Shown here: positions 26,274-35,383 of the stretch, one piece after another
How positions within the stretch are numbered: position 1 is the first letter of the stretch
Layout: the number at the start of each line of letters is the position of its first letter
Assembly: GCA_045106475.1 (NCBI GenBank)
Contig: JBGCEO010000028.1
Coordinates: 1-64,000, forward strand
DNA length: 64,000 nt
Direction of reading: 5' to 3'
DNA from: Granulosicoccus sp045106475
Lineage (GTDB): Bacteria; Pseudomonadota; Gammaproteobacteria; Granulosicoccales; Granulosicoccaceae
Position numbers and translations under genes: made by a program
The notes under the pieces: model-generated
Databases searched by the model: none
What the model was told of the DNA's origin: nothing
What the model saw: only the letters and a program-made list of their open reading frames with translations

Positions 26274-27227
26274 ATGAAAATCGCCTGTATTGGTGAAGCG
26301 ATGGTTGAACTATCAATAGCCAAGCATGAGAATCAGGCCAGCATAAGGTTTGCGGGCGATACACTGAATGCAGCAATCTATCTAAAGCGCTCGCTTAGCT
26401 CGTATTCAACTAATCAATCCAGCGATGACTCTCTTGTAGCTTACATGACAGTGCTGGGTACCGATTCTTTTTCCGATCAGATAGTTAACGCGATTCAAAG
26501 TGAAGATATCGACACGCAATTCATTCCTAGAACGGCAGAACGTGTACCCGGACTTTACGCAATCAATACCGATGAACAGGGGGAACGAAGTTTCACCTAT
26601 TGGAGAGATCAATCAGCTGCACGCTTGTTGTTTGACGAGTCCATCGGCCCGGTTTTAAACCAGCTCGAACAATTTGATATTCTCTATTACTCAGCCATAA
26701 CGTTGGCAATATTGCCCATAGACATTAAAGATCAATTTCTTGGGTTTATAGAAAGCTACCGTCAGATACCTGGGAAACAGGTTGCATTTGATTCAAATTT
26801 TCGTCCACAGTTATGGAATTCTCAAGAGGAAGCTATGCATTACACGTCATTGGCTTGGGCCCAATGCGACATAGCGCTACCATCGCTTGATGATGAAATG
26901 GCTCTGTTCGGAGATAAGAACGAAGCTGCTGCCATTGAACGCCTTCGCAACTATGGCTTTAAGAGTGGTGCATTAAAACGAGGAGCCATGGGACCACTGG
27001 ATCTGGCAGCCAACGCAGGCCAAGAAATTCAATTTTCACAGGTCAACAACGTAGTGGATAGCACCGCCGCAGGCGATAGTTTCAACGGCGGCTATCTTGC
27101 CAGCCATATTAGCAATCAGAGCTCTGTTCAGGCCATGACTGCCGGTCACGAATGCGCATCACGTGTCATTCAATATCAGGGCGCTATCGTCGAAAAGACG
27201 CTGTGGGAAAATCATGACGACAGCTGA
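26274..27227 (+). CDS. kdgK: PfkB-family sugar kinase, probable 2-dehydro-3-deoxygluconokinase
   Basis: This kinase probably phosphorylates KDG to KDPG, feeding the Entner-Doudoroff aldolase. The 317-residue protein starts KIACIGEAMVEL and has FAGDTLNAAIYL, the KdgK-type substrate loop. The PfkB active-site motif STAAGDSFNGGYLAS carries the catalytic Asp near residue 265. It follows the ABC genes after a terminator and overlaps cobO by 14 bp. No KDPG aldolase or dehydratase is in the window. Another PfkB substrate remains possible. Confidence 0.85.
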   Translation: MKIACIGEAMVELSIAKHENQASIRFAGDTLNAAIYLKRSLSSYSTNQSSDDSLVAYMTVLGTDSFSDQIVNAIQSEDIDTQFIPRTAERVPGLYAINTDEQGERSFTYWRDQSAARLLFDESIGPVLNQLEQFDILYYSAITLAILPIDIKDQFLGFIESYRQIPGKQVAFDSNFRPQLWNSQEEAMHYTSLAWAQCDIALPSLDDEMALFGDKNEAAAIERLRNYGFKSGALKRGAMGPLDLAANAGQEIQFSQVNNVVDSTAAGDSFNGGYLASHISNQSSVQAMTAGHECASRVIQYQGAIVEKTLWENHDDS

Positions 27228-27816
27228 AGAGCACAAACAAGCAATGCAAGCCTTGCAGGCCGAACAAAAGGCGAAGGTTGCAAGTTCAGAATATATAGAG
27301 AGAGGATTGGTGCTGGTTCATACCGGCGATGGCAAGGGTAAGTCCAGCTCTGCATTTGGAGTCACCTGCCGGGCGTTAGGCTGGGGACACCAGGTGGGAG
27401 TTGTGCAGTTTATCAAGGGAACCTGGAAGACCGGTGAACGCGAGTTTTTTAAACGCTTTCCTGATCAATTGACCTGGGAAACTATGGGTGAAGGTTTCAC
27501 TTGGAATACACAAGATCGTGATCGCGATATCGCAGCCGCTACCGCCGCGTTCGACACGGCCACTGCAATGATGTCAAGCGGAGACTTTGATCTGATTGTT
27601 CTCGATGAAATCAACATCGCTCTTCGATACGACTACCTCGATATCAAAAATGTCATCAGCTCAATCGAACAGCGTTCAACGCGTAGCAGTGTGATTCTTA
27701 CCGGACGGGATGCCAAGGCTGAACTAATGGACATGGCCGACCTGGTGAGTGAGATGAAGGAGATCAAACATCCCTTTAAATCCGGTATCAAGGCTAAACA
27801 AGGCATTGATTTCTAG
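27214..27816 (+). CDS. cobO: Cob(I)alamin adenosyltransferase (CobO/BtuR type)
   Basis: This enzyme transfers the adenosyl group of ATP to cob(I)alamin or cobyrinic acid diamide, making coenzyme B12 forms. The 200-residue product has the P-loop HTGDGKGKSSSAFG near residue 36 and LIVLDEINIALRY. ATG 27214 lies inside the end of the kinase gene, preceded by GTGGGAAAATC. It is followed 36 bp later by cobQ. No B12 riboswitch is seen upstream, as the start lies within kdgK. Confidence 0.95.
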   Translation: MTTAEEHKQAMQALQAEQKAKVASSEYIERGLVLVHTGDGKGKSSSAFGVTCRALGWGHQVGVVQFIKGTWKTGEREFFKRFPDQLTWETMGEGFTWNTQDRDRDIAAATAAFDTATAMMSSGDFDLIVLDEINIALRYDYLDIKNVISSIEQRSTRSSVILTGRDAKAELMDMADLVSEMKEIKHPFKSGIKAKQGIDF

Positions 27817-27852
27817 TTCGTTAACTTCTGAGTCAACCTAGTACCGACCAAC

Positions 27853-29355
27853 ATGACTGCGAAAGTTCTGATGTTTCAGGGCACCGGCTCTGATGTGGGC
27901 AAGTCAACGCTGGTAGCTGGGCTCTGTCGCTTGGCCAGACGTCAAGGTATTCGTGTAGCGCCATTCAAGCCACAGAACATGTCCAATAACGCGGCTGCCT
28001 GTGAGGATGGTGGTGAAATCGGTCGTGCACAGGCGTTGCAAGCACGGGCAGCTGGCTTGAGTAACCAGGTCGATTTCAATCCTGTGCTACTCAAACCACA
28101 AAGCGATAGAACAGCGCAGATTGTTGTACAAGGCAAAGTACTCGATACACTATCCGCCAGTGTTTATATGAATGAACAACGCCAACAATTGATGCAGGCA
28201 GTCACTGATAGTTTCTACAGGCTAAGTAATGAGTACGATCTTATTCTGGTAGAAGGTGCTGGCAGCACGGCAGAGGTTAATCTGCGCGAGCGAGATATTG
28301 CCAACATGGGTTTTGCACAGCAGGTTAAAGCACCCGTTTGCCTAATTGGCGATATAGATCGCGGAGGAGTGATTGCGGCCATTGTAGGGACAAAAACGGT
28401 TATATCAGCCGCCGATGCAGAACTAATAAGTAGTTTTGTAATCAATCGATTTCGCGGCGATCCTGCTTTGTTTGATGAAGGAGTTACAGCCATCGAGGCT
28501 ATGACGCGATGGCCATGCAGGGGCGTGGTTCCCTGGTTGCCAGCTGCACTGAAACTACCGCAGGAAGATGCCGTGGTGTTGGAACACGCGGGCAGAAGCA
28601 CCAAAGACAAAGATACGCTTGTTCGTATTGCAGTTCCGATGCTATCGCGAATAGCCAACTTCGATGATGTGGATCCTCTGAAACTTGAAACCAACGTCAG
28701 CATTGGTTTTGTTCCACCCGGACAGCCAATACCGCTGGATGTCGACGCGATTATTCTGCCTGGCACCAAGTCCACGCTCGGTGATCTTCAGTTTATTCGA
28801 GAGCAAGGCTGGGATCATGACATGCTCGCCTTCGCTCGATCAGGTGGTCGAGTGATAGGTTTGTGCGGTGGCTATCAACTACTCGGGCAGTGGATAAACG
28901 ATCCCGATGGTGTAGATGGCGCATCAGGCAAAACCAGAGGGTTGGGATTGCTCAATATCCGCACACAAATGAAGGCAGAAAAACAAACACGAGAAGTAGA
29001 AGGCCACTGTCCACGAAGTCAATCAAAGCTGGTTGGTTATGAGATTCATGTTGGCGAAAGCGACGGTCCAGATACCCAAACACCGATGACTATCCTTGCA
29101 GGCAAACCCGATGGTGCAATTAGCGCTAATGGCCTGATTGAAGGCACCTATCTTCACGGCATCTTTGCCAATGATCTGTTCAGAGCCTGGTGGCTCAATT
29201 CAATCAAAAGTGATAGCGCTGGTTCTTTAAATTACGAAGCCGCTGTTGAACGCGAGCTTGAAGCGTTGGCAGATGGCTTAGAGACCAGTTTGGATGTGAA
29301 CGCGCTTTTTGCAGATGCCAAAGAGGCGAAACATCAGCGATTATGCAAGCATTGA
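27853..29355 (+). CDS. cobQ: Cobyric acid synthase
   Basis: CobQ amidates four side chains of adenosylcobyrinic acid diamide with glutamine and ATP. The 500-residue protein has the N-terminal dethiobiotin-synthetase-like domain (FQGTGSDVGKSTLVAGLCR, PFKPQNMSNNAA). It also has a C-terminal glutamine amidotransferase with the nucleophile in GLCGGYQLLG (about residue 336) and His in TYLHGIFAND (about 434). The length is typical. With cobO it is the only B12 gene pair here, so the rest of the pathway, or a salvage route, must be elsewhere. Confidence 0.97.
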   Translation: MTAKVLMFQGTGSDVGKSTLVAGLCRLARRQGIRVAPFKPQNMSNNAAACEDGGEIGRAQALQARAAGLSNQVDFNPVLLKPQSDRTAQIVVQGKVLDTLSASVYMNEQRQQLMQAVTDSFYRLSNEYDLILVEGAGSTAEVNLRERDIANMGFAQQVKAPVCLIGDIDRGGVIAAIVGTKTVISAADAELISSFVINRFRGDPALFDEGVTAIEAMTRWPCRGVVPWLPAALKLPQEDAVVLEHAGRSTKDKDTLVRIAVPMLSRIANFDDVDPLKLETNVSIGFVPPGQPIPLDVDAIILPGTKSTLGDLQFIREQGWDHDMLAFARSGGRVIGLCGGYQLLGQWINDPDGVDGASGKTRGLGLLNIRTQMKAEKQTREVEGHCPRSQSKLVGYEIHVGESDGPDTQTPMTILAGKPDGAISANGLIEGTYLHGIFANDLFRAWWLNSIKSDSAGSLNYEAAVERELEALADGLETSLDVNALFADAKEAKHQRLCKH

Positions 29356-29459
29356 AACCGATTTAAGCTCGTGACGACAGAGCACTGCTCTTGGCCGAAA
29401 GTCATCGGTTACATGGAAGCATAGCCAACAAAAAATTGTGCCCAAAGGAGACCTAAACA

Positions 29460-29948
29460 CTAAAGAGTGCGGCAATACCAAACACTAGGAACTTGGATAT
29501 CAAAGCCGCATTTCTCATAGGCTTTTCTAGCCGGAATATGACTCGGGTCACCACCAGTTGCTACAGTAGCCACCTGCATTCCACTTGATTTCATATGATC
29601 AATTGCGAATTGGTACATTTTTGTGCCAAACCCTTTTCCTTAATGCTTTGGATCAATGGCATTCAATCCAATCTCACCTACTTTTGTCCCCTGATTAGAC
29701 TGGATAGCAATAAATCCTATCAATACATTTTCATATTCAGCAACGAACAGCGTCCAGACACATGGATTGTTGAACATTGACAGCAATAGTCCAGCTTGTT
29801 CTTCGTCTTCTGCTTTTTGTGCAAGTTCATAAATTTTATCGCCCAATATACTTCGGAATGATTCAAATATAGGCGTAAACGCAGCTACCCTAATTCGCTC
29901 TAATTCTTGATGGTCAGACGTCAGAGCTGGTCGAATATTTACAGTCAT
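29460..29948 (-). pseudogene. GNAT N-acetyltransferase interrupted by one in-frame stop
   Basis: From ATG 29948 the frame encodes a GNAT domain (IRPALTSDHQELERIRVAAF, FVAEYENVLIGFIAIQSN, GEIGLNAIDPKH) and then hits TAA at 29642-29640. Reading on in the same frame gives GKGFGTKMYQFAIDHMKSSG and ends at a TAG (29462-29460) after KKAYEKCGFDI-like residues (ARKAYEKCGF). The whole frame is 163 codons, a normal GNAT length. The stop falls exactly at the Gln of the acetyl-CoA motif Q-G-K-G-x-G, as a CAA to TAA change would give. It is a recent nonsense pseudogene, a sequencing error, or a truncated product. Confidence 0.85.
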
Positions 29949-29964
29949 AGTATGTGAAAGATAA

Positions 29965-30162
29965 TCAATTTAGGTCAGCTTCGGGCCGTAACGGGTTGTA
30001 CATTTCCAGTATAGCCATTGGTAAATTTGTGCCCATAACTATCATTCCACTGGTCCGGATATCTACACTTCGTAACTCTGAAAGCCGACGTTCATAACGC
30101 CAAGCGCGCTCAAGAAGACGTAACTGCCCACCTGACAATGCTAGCGCTGTGGCGACCTTCAT
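29965..30162 (-). CDS. Small hypothetical protein coupled to the LysR gene
   Basis: This 65-residue frame begins with an ATG that overlaps the LysR stop (ATGA) on the same strand, suggesting coupled translation. The sequence (SGGQLRLLERAWRYERRLSEL, then SGMIVMGTNLPMAILEMYN) has a charged helical first half and a more hydrophobic second half. No family was recognised. It could be a genuine short protein or the remnant of a longer gene. Confidence 0.35.
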   Translation of the reverse strand: MKVATALALSGGQLRLLERAWRYERRLSELRSVDIRTSGMIVMGTNLPMAILEMYNPLRPEADLN

Positions 30163-31124
30163 CTCTCCATATCCTTTTTAACCAACAAGTCACTCACATC
30201 ACTATCCGCGAATAGTGTGCGTAGACTGCTTATAAAATAACTAACGATGCGTCGAGGATTCTCAGGCATGTACCCGAGGACGATTTTTAGCGAGTCCACT
30301 GGCGGTCCAATCGGCACTTCGGCAATACAGTGACCAGAGTAAGTGAACCGGGTTTTCGGGCGCATATGCAATAGCGAACAGCCCACTCCTGTCCCCACCA
30401 GACTGCGTACCATTTCGAGTGTTGTCGCAGTGCAGACAATACGTGGAGTCACATTTTCGCTCTCAAATAACCGGCTGTAGTATTCACCGATCACTGGCAG
30501 ATCCAGAAGAACCATCGGTTCAGTTTGCAGTTCTAAAAGGGAAACACTGGCTCGAGAAGCAAAGACATGTTGCTCTGGAACAAGAAGGTACACGGGCATT
30601 TCAATCAATGTTTCATAGGTCACACCAGATGCCAGGCTTTCAGCAACACAAATAATCACATCGAATTCGCCTGAAAGAAGACCTGCCTGGGCGGCATGGC
30701 TATCACACTCGATGAATTTAATTTGTACACGAGGGTTTTCATCGAGCATTTTGCGCGCAATCTGCGGGAAAAAGGCAGGTGCTACTGGCGCGTAGTACCC
30801 AACTCTCAAGGTACCAACCAATTGGGTTTGCATTTCCGCACCTTGGATCATCAGCATTTCGTATTCATCCAACAAATGCTGAATACGGGCCAAGATGATT
30901 TTGCCAGTGTGCGTGAGTGTGATTCCTTTCGAGCGGTGACGGATTGTCAATTTAAGCCCGAAGGCTTCTTCCACCTGATTCACCGCGGCCAAAACAGCAG
31001 AGGGCACCACATGTAGCTGTTTAGACGCCTCCGTTATATTGCCGCAATGGGCAGCCGCCGCAAAATACCGCATAGCTTTCAAGCTTATGGCCACATACAT
31101 TCCTAAGTCATAAATTCTGAACAA
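30159..31124 (-). CDS. LysR-family transcriptional regulator
   Basis: The N-terminal winged helix (LKAMRYFAAAAHCGNITEASKQLHVVPSAVLAAVNQVEEAFG) and the type 2 periplasmic-binding-like effector domain (GTLRVGYYAPVAPAF, GVGCSLLHMRP) define the family. It has 321 residues from the upstream start, or 313 from ATG 31100 (MYVAISLK), which fits the family better. It is divergent from the FAD/GcvT dehydrogenase gene with an 81-bp gap and is the likely regulator of that gene. The inducer is unknown. Confidence 0.92.
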   Translation of the reverse strand: MFRIYDLGMYVAISLKAMRYFAAAAHCGNITEASKQLHVVPSAVLAAVNQVEEAFGLKLTIRHRSKGITLTHTGKIILARIQHLLDEYEMLMIQGAEMQTQLVGTLRVGYYAPVAPAFFPQIARKMLDENPRVQIKFIECDSHAAQAGLLSGEFDVIICVAESLASGVTYETLIEMPVYLLVPEQHVFASRASVSLLELQTEPMVLLDLPVIGEYYSRLFESENVTPRIVCTATTLEMVRSLVGTGVGCSLLHMRPKTRFTYSGHCIAEVPIGPPVDSLKIVLGYMPENPRRIVSYFISSLRTLFADSDVSDLLVKKDMER

Positions 31125-31205
31125 GCTATTTCATATTATCTAATTTTAAAAGGATAGCATTAATCGGATAATTATCGCCAAGCTCTTGAATCTGAGGATT
31201 GACTT

Positions 31206-33629
31206 ATGTTGAGCCATGCACGTGTAGTAGTTGTTGGAGGTGGGATTGGCGGATTGTCTACGCTATATCACCTGTGTAGGGAAGGCTGGACAGACGCGGT
31301 TCTTTTGGAGCGAAACGAGCTCACCTCAGGAACAACCTGGCATTCAGCAGCACAGTGCCCCAGTGTTGCATTTAATCAACTGCTGCTTCTGCTACGCGAC
31401 TATACGATTAGACTCTACAAAGAATTGGCAGACGATCCGGCTTACCCAATTAACTATCACTATGGCACGGGGGGTATGCGACTGCTGACCAATCAGAATC
31501 ATGTGGATGAGGTACACCACATCATGTCCGTGGCAAAAGCGGTGGACATGGACTTCGAACTGATTGATGCAGCCGAGGCTAAACGACGCAACCCGCTATT
31601 GAACACCGACGATGTTCTAGCCGCCCTGTGGGATGAAAAAGATGGCGATATAGACCCGGCGCAACTGTGTCAGGCTTTGGCTGCCCGATCGCGCAAAGCG
31701 GGTGCTGTAATCCATCGACACACTGCGGTCACCGCTTTGCAGCAGCGGCCCAATGGTGAGTGGTTAGTGACGACTGACAAAGGCTCAATTACTGCGGAGC
31801 ACATTGTTATTGCTGCCGGGTACCGCGTGAATGAAGTCGGTAAACTTTTTAACACTGAATACCCCGTCATAGCCATGGAGCACATGTATTTTTTAACCGA
31901 GGATATCCCTGAACTGATCGGCCGCCCTGATCGTGTTCCCATGGTTCGCTGCCCGCGTGATACGTTTTACATGCGACAGGAAAAGAAGGGATTACTGGTT
32001 GGTATTTACGAGCATGATTGCAAGACCTTTGGTATGGACGGAATAGACCCTGATTTCGTCAACGCGCTTTGCCCGAGTGATCTCGATCGTCTATTACCCA
32101 AATTAGATCCCATCTTTGAACGCTTGCCTTGTTTGCAGGAGGTTGGCATCAAGTCTGTTGTGAACGGGCCTATTTCCTATGCGTCGGATGCCGGGCCCTT
32201 GGTGGGAAAGCAACCAGGCTTGCGCAACTGCTGGTCTATGAACGGTTTGCGAGTCGGCATTGGCGAAGGGGGTGGTTATGGCAAGATGATCGCGCAAATG
32301 ATCGTACATGGCGAAACCGAATGGGACACCTGGCAGTTAGACCCTAGACGCATTACCCGCTTTGCTAATACTGAATACACCGCACTCAAAGCTATTGAAG
32401 ATTATCAACATGAATTCCGTTGGCATCTGCCACACGAGCACCGCCCGGCAGGCCGCCCTGCAAAGGCCTCGCCCCTTTATCCTATTCTGAAAGCCATCAA
32501 TGCCGAGTTTGGTGTGGTGAATGGTTGGGAGCGAGCAGAATTCTACAAGCCGGACGCTTCGTTTCAGGCTACTCACAGTTATGCTTTCCAAAATTGGCAT
32601 GACATTGTCGGCGTAGAGATTGAAAAGCTGAGAACGCATGTTGGATTGGCTGAGCTTTCAGGATTTAACCATTATCGGATCACCGGTGACGGTGCACTGG
32701 CCTGGCTGGATAGCTTGACCTGTTCCCGTCTATTTCATCAAGTGGGGAGAGCTTCACTATGCTATTTCCTGACTCCCAAGGGCAATATCGCGGGTGAGGC
32801 TACAGTGGTGCCAATGCCCAATGGCGAGATCTTTTACGGGTCCGCAGCAAATGCTGAATACCATGATATGGACTGGTTGACTGAACATTTGCCGGAAGGA
32901 TCAGACATTCGAATCGAAAGTCGCACCAACACGGATACGATGATAGTGCTCGCTGGCCCCAAAGTTCGAGAACTGCTCGCAGCAGTCGCACCACGGACAA
33001 ATTGGGAGCAATCCGACTTTCAATGGCTGACGGCCCAGCGTATTTTTATTGGCCATGTTGAAGCACTGGCTATAGCCATCAGCTTCTCTGGCGAGCAGGC
33101 GTTCGAATTACACATCCCTAACACACAACTTTATGCAGCTTATGAAATTATAACTAACGCAGGAGAGGCATTTGGCTTGTCGCATTTCGGTATGTATGCG
33201 ATCGACTCCATGCGCCTTGAAAAGGGCTATGGTCACTGGAAAACTGATTTCATAACCGAATTCAACCCAATCGAAGCGGGGCTGCATCGCTTTGTGGACA
33301 TGAGCAAGGATTTCCCGGGTAAAACCGGGCTCAAACTGCAAGTAGAAGCGGGAAACAGAAAAGAGCGGGTTGTACTGGAAATTCATGGCGACAAAGGCCC
33401 CGCTCAACCGGGCGAAGGGGTGTTTGTGGGCAATCAAACAATTGGATCCATAACCTCAGCTGCCTGGAGTTATCGAGAAGGTAAAAATCTCGCTATGGCT
33501 TATTTGGATCCTGTTTATGCAAAAGAAGGCATTGAAGTAAGCATACTGCTATTGGGTGAAACCATCCGCGCGTCGGTTTGTCCGCTTTGTCTTTTCGATC
33601 CACAAAACACTCTTCAAAGAGGTGTGTGA
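31206..33629 (+). CDS. Dimethylglycine/sarcosine dehydrogenase-like flavoprotein with aminomethyltransferase domain
   Basis: This 807-residue two-part enzyme has an N-terminal FAD-dependent DAO domain (VVVVGGGIGGLSTLYHL, FAD-covalent-type region TSGTTWHSAAQ), an FAO middle region, and GcvT plus GcvT-C domains (LAELSGFNHYRI, YGHWKTDFITEFNPIEAGL). Such enzymes oxidatively demethylate N-methyl amines and pass the C1 unit to tetrahydrofolate. Substrates in the family include dimethylglycine, sarcosine and related compounds; the exact one is not known here. A GAGGA ribosome binding site lies 7 bp before the ATG. It is divergent from a LysR gene and convergent with an aminotransferase. Confidence 0.9.
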   Translation: MLSHARVVVVGGGIGGLSTLYHLCREGWTDAVLLERNELTSGTTWHSAAQCPSVAFNQLLLLLRDYTIRLYKELADDPAYPINYHYGTGGMRLLTNQNHVDEVHHIMSVAKAVDMDFELIDAAEAKRRNPLLNTDDVLAALWDEKDGDIDPAQLCQALAARSRKAGAVIHRHTAVTALQQRPNGEWLVTTDKGSITAEHIVIAAGYRVNEVGKLFNTEYPVIAMEHMYFLTEDIPELIGRPDRVPMVRCPRDTFYMRQEKKGLLVGIYEHDCKTFGMDGIDPDFVNALCPSDLDRLLPKLDPIFERLPCLQEVGIKSVVNGPISYASDAGPLVGKQPGLRNCWSMNGLRVGIGEGGGYGKMIAQMIVHGETEWDTWQLDPRRITRFANTEYTALKAIEDYQHEFRWHLPHEHRPAGRPAKASPLYPILKAINAEFGVVNGWERAEFYKPDASFQATHSYAFQNWHDIVGVEIEKLRTHVGLAELSGFNHYRITGDGALAWLDSLTCSRLFHQVGRASLCYFLTPKGNIAGEATVVPMPNGEIFYGSAANAEYHDMDWLTEHLPEGSDIRIESRTNTDTMIVLAGPKVRELLAAVAPRTNWEQSDFQWLTAQRIFIGHVEALAIAISFSGEQAFELHIPNTQLYAAYEIITNAGEAFGLSHFGMYAIDSMRLEKGYGHWKTDFITEFNPIEAGLHRFVDMSKDFPGKTGLKLQVEAGNRKERVVLEIHGDKGPAQPGEGVFVGNQTIGSITSAAWSYREGKNLAMAYLDPVYAKEGIEVSILLLGETIRASVCPLCLFDPQNTLQRGV

Positions 33630-33671
33630 AGCTGTTCTATACCAACGTTACATTCGATTGAAAAGTTATGA

Positions 33672-33698
33672 AACTGCCCCAGCATACTGCGGATGGGC
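33672..33698 (+). repeat. Short hairpin repeat, degenerate copy 1
   Basis: The sequence reads AACTGCCCCAGCATACTGCG followed by GATGGGC, and matches the copies at 35906 and (reversed) at 36025. One arm differs (CTGCGG instead of CTGGGG), so the hairpin is weakened. It lies in the 260-bp convergent gap after the dehydrogenase. The rest of that gap (33699-33889) shows no gene. Confidence 0.6.
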
Positions 33699-33889
33699 TT
33701 TCCTGATTGGCTATTGCTGACACTACAAGACCGAGAGTTTTACATGGATGTGAGCACACGGTGCCAGCGATGCACCCAACGTTTTGGTAAACGTGTGCTT
33801 TGTGTGCGCTTGACGACTCTGCTCTGATGCTAAGTCAAAGTCGCTCGGTAACTAGACTGTTGGTTTCCTTGGAAATAGCACTGTCACAA

Positions 33890-35242
33890 CTAATACTGTT
33901 GAAGATCACGGAAGCTCTTATCAAGAGCCACTAGAGCTGGTCCGACATCTTCGATGGAAAGACACAGCGGCGGCACCATTCGTAAAACATTCTTGTAGTT
34001 ACCAGACTTCGACAGTACCAAGCCATGCTCACGTGTACGCTCAAACACATAGGCTGTTTCGAGCGGCGCAGGTTCTTTAGTCTGTCGGTCTTTAACAAGT
34101 TCAATCGCCTGCATAAACCCCCTACCGCGAACATCACCGATAATCGCATACTTATCTTTAAGCGCTAGCAGGCCCTCATGCAATTTTGCGCCTACAGTCC
34201 TGGCGTTATCTATTAGGTTTTCATTTTCAATAACTCTCAACACCGCCCTGCCTGCAGCACAAGCCGCAGGGTTTGCGCCGTAGGTGTGAAACAAGAACTT
34301 CCCCGACATGGCTTCCGCTACTTCTCTTTTCGCGACAACTGCACCTAGTGGTATTCCGTTACCAATACCCTTGGCGAGAACCATAATATCGGGGACCACA
34401 TTATGAGCTTCAAAACACCATAAAGAATCTCCGGTTTTGCCAAACCCGGATTGCACCTCGTCGACTATACAGATTCCTCCCGCTGCGCGTGTTTGCTCGA
34501 AAGCTCCTTCCATATACCCTTCGGGCATGACAACGATACCTCCATAGCCCTGAACAGGTTCGATAATCATCGCAGCTAGTGCCCCACCGGTTGTATGGTT
34601 TATCGTGCGTTCGAGATCGTCAAGATACGGTTGTGTACCAACACCGAAAACACCTCGGTATTGATTAGGTTCTGCAGCGAATGTGATATTGGAGAGCAAA
34701 CCGATATTGTGACGGAAATTTTTCACACCTGTTACCGACTGCGCACCGTAAGTGGCACCGTGATAGGAATTTCGTAATGCAATTATGTCCTGGTTACCAG
34801 TGCTGGCGCGCGCCATCATCATCGCAAGATCAATCGCTTCGGTGCCGGAATTTGTAAAATGAACCACCCAATCGTGGCTTTGCGGCATTGTCGATACGAG
34901 CTCCTCTGCAAAGTGCGCGGGCACAGGATGGTAGAACATTGTCGTGCAGTGGGTCAGTTGCTCGACTTGTTCTACAACCGCATTAACAATATCGGGATGG
35001 GCATGACCCACGCTTATACAAAGGTTCATACCTAACAGGTCTATGTATTTATTATCCAGTTCATCCCAGACATATTGACCTAGTCCTTTTTTGATTATTA
35101 GCGGTTTTTCGTACGGAACAAATGCTCTTTGAGAGGCAGCGTAAAACTTATCCCTCCTGTTTACTATTTGTTCTCGATTCCAATCAACGGATAAGGAGGC
35201 TTTACTGTTGTCCGTGTTTGGTTTCTCCATCAAACTCTCCAT
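33890..35242 (-). CDS. Class III pyridoxal-phosphate aminotransferase (AGXT2/omega-amino acid type)
   Basis: This 450-residue fold I aminotransferase has the substrate-side HFTNSGTEAIDLAMMMAR motif, the Asp of IVDEVQSGFGKTG, and the PLP lysine in VLAKGIGNGIPLGAV near residue 290. The full sequence resembles alanine-glyoxylate and beta-amino acid aminotransferases. A partner role with the nearby N-methyl amine dehydrogenase is plausible but not shown. ATG 35230 (MEKPNT) is an alternative start. The upstream 140 bp are AT rich and should hold its promoter. Confidence 0.9.
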   Translation of the reverse strand: MESLMEKPNTDNSKASLSVDWNREQIVNRRDKFYAASQRAFVPYEKPLIIKKGLGQYVWDELDNKYIDLLGMNLCISVGHAHPDIVNAVVEQVEQLTHCTTMFYHPVPAHFAEELVSTMPQSHDWVVHFTNSGTEAIDLAMMMARASTGNQDIIALRNSYHGATYGAQSVTGVKNFRHNIGLLSNITFAAEPNQYRGVFGVGTQPYLDDLERTINHTTGGALAAMIIEPVQGYGGIVVMPEGYMEGAFEQTRAAGGICIVDEVQSGFGKTGDSLWCFEAHNVVPDIMVLAKGIGNGIPLGAVVAKREVAEAMSGKFLFHTYGANPAACAAGRAVLRVIENENLIDNARTVGAKLHEGLLALKDKYAIIGDVRGRGFMQAIELVKDRQTKEPAPLETAYVFERTREHGLVLSKSGNYKNVLRMVPPLCLSIEDVGPALVALDKSFRDLQQY

Positions 35243-35383
35243 GGTGGTTAAACTAGCGGCGTAGGTGCAGTGTGAGATCTACAATTGTTTAAAAAGCACC
35301 ATTAAAAACATTTAAGATTCTTTAACATCCTGAAGACTTTAAGTTCTGCCTAAATAATCTTTATCGTTTTGCTTTAGGGACCC

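Noticed and set aside
27163..27852. Cobalamin riboswitch near cobO or cobQ
   Set aside because: The cobO start lies inside kdgK and the cobO-cobQ gap is only 36 bp, too short for a B12 riboswitch.
29356..29410. AACCGAT/ATCGGTT and AGAGC/GCTCT nested inverted repeats after cobQ
   Set aside because: Could be a transcript end, but the long loop, short stems and missing T-run do not support a terminator call.
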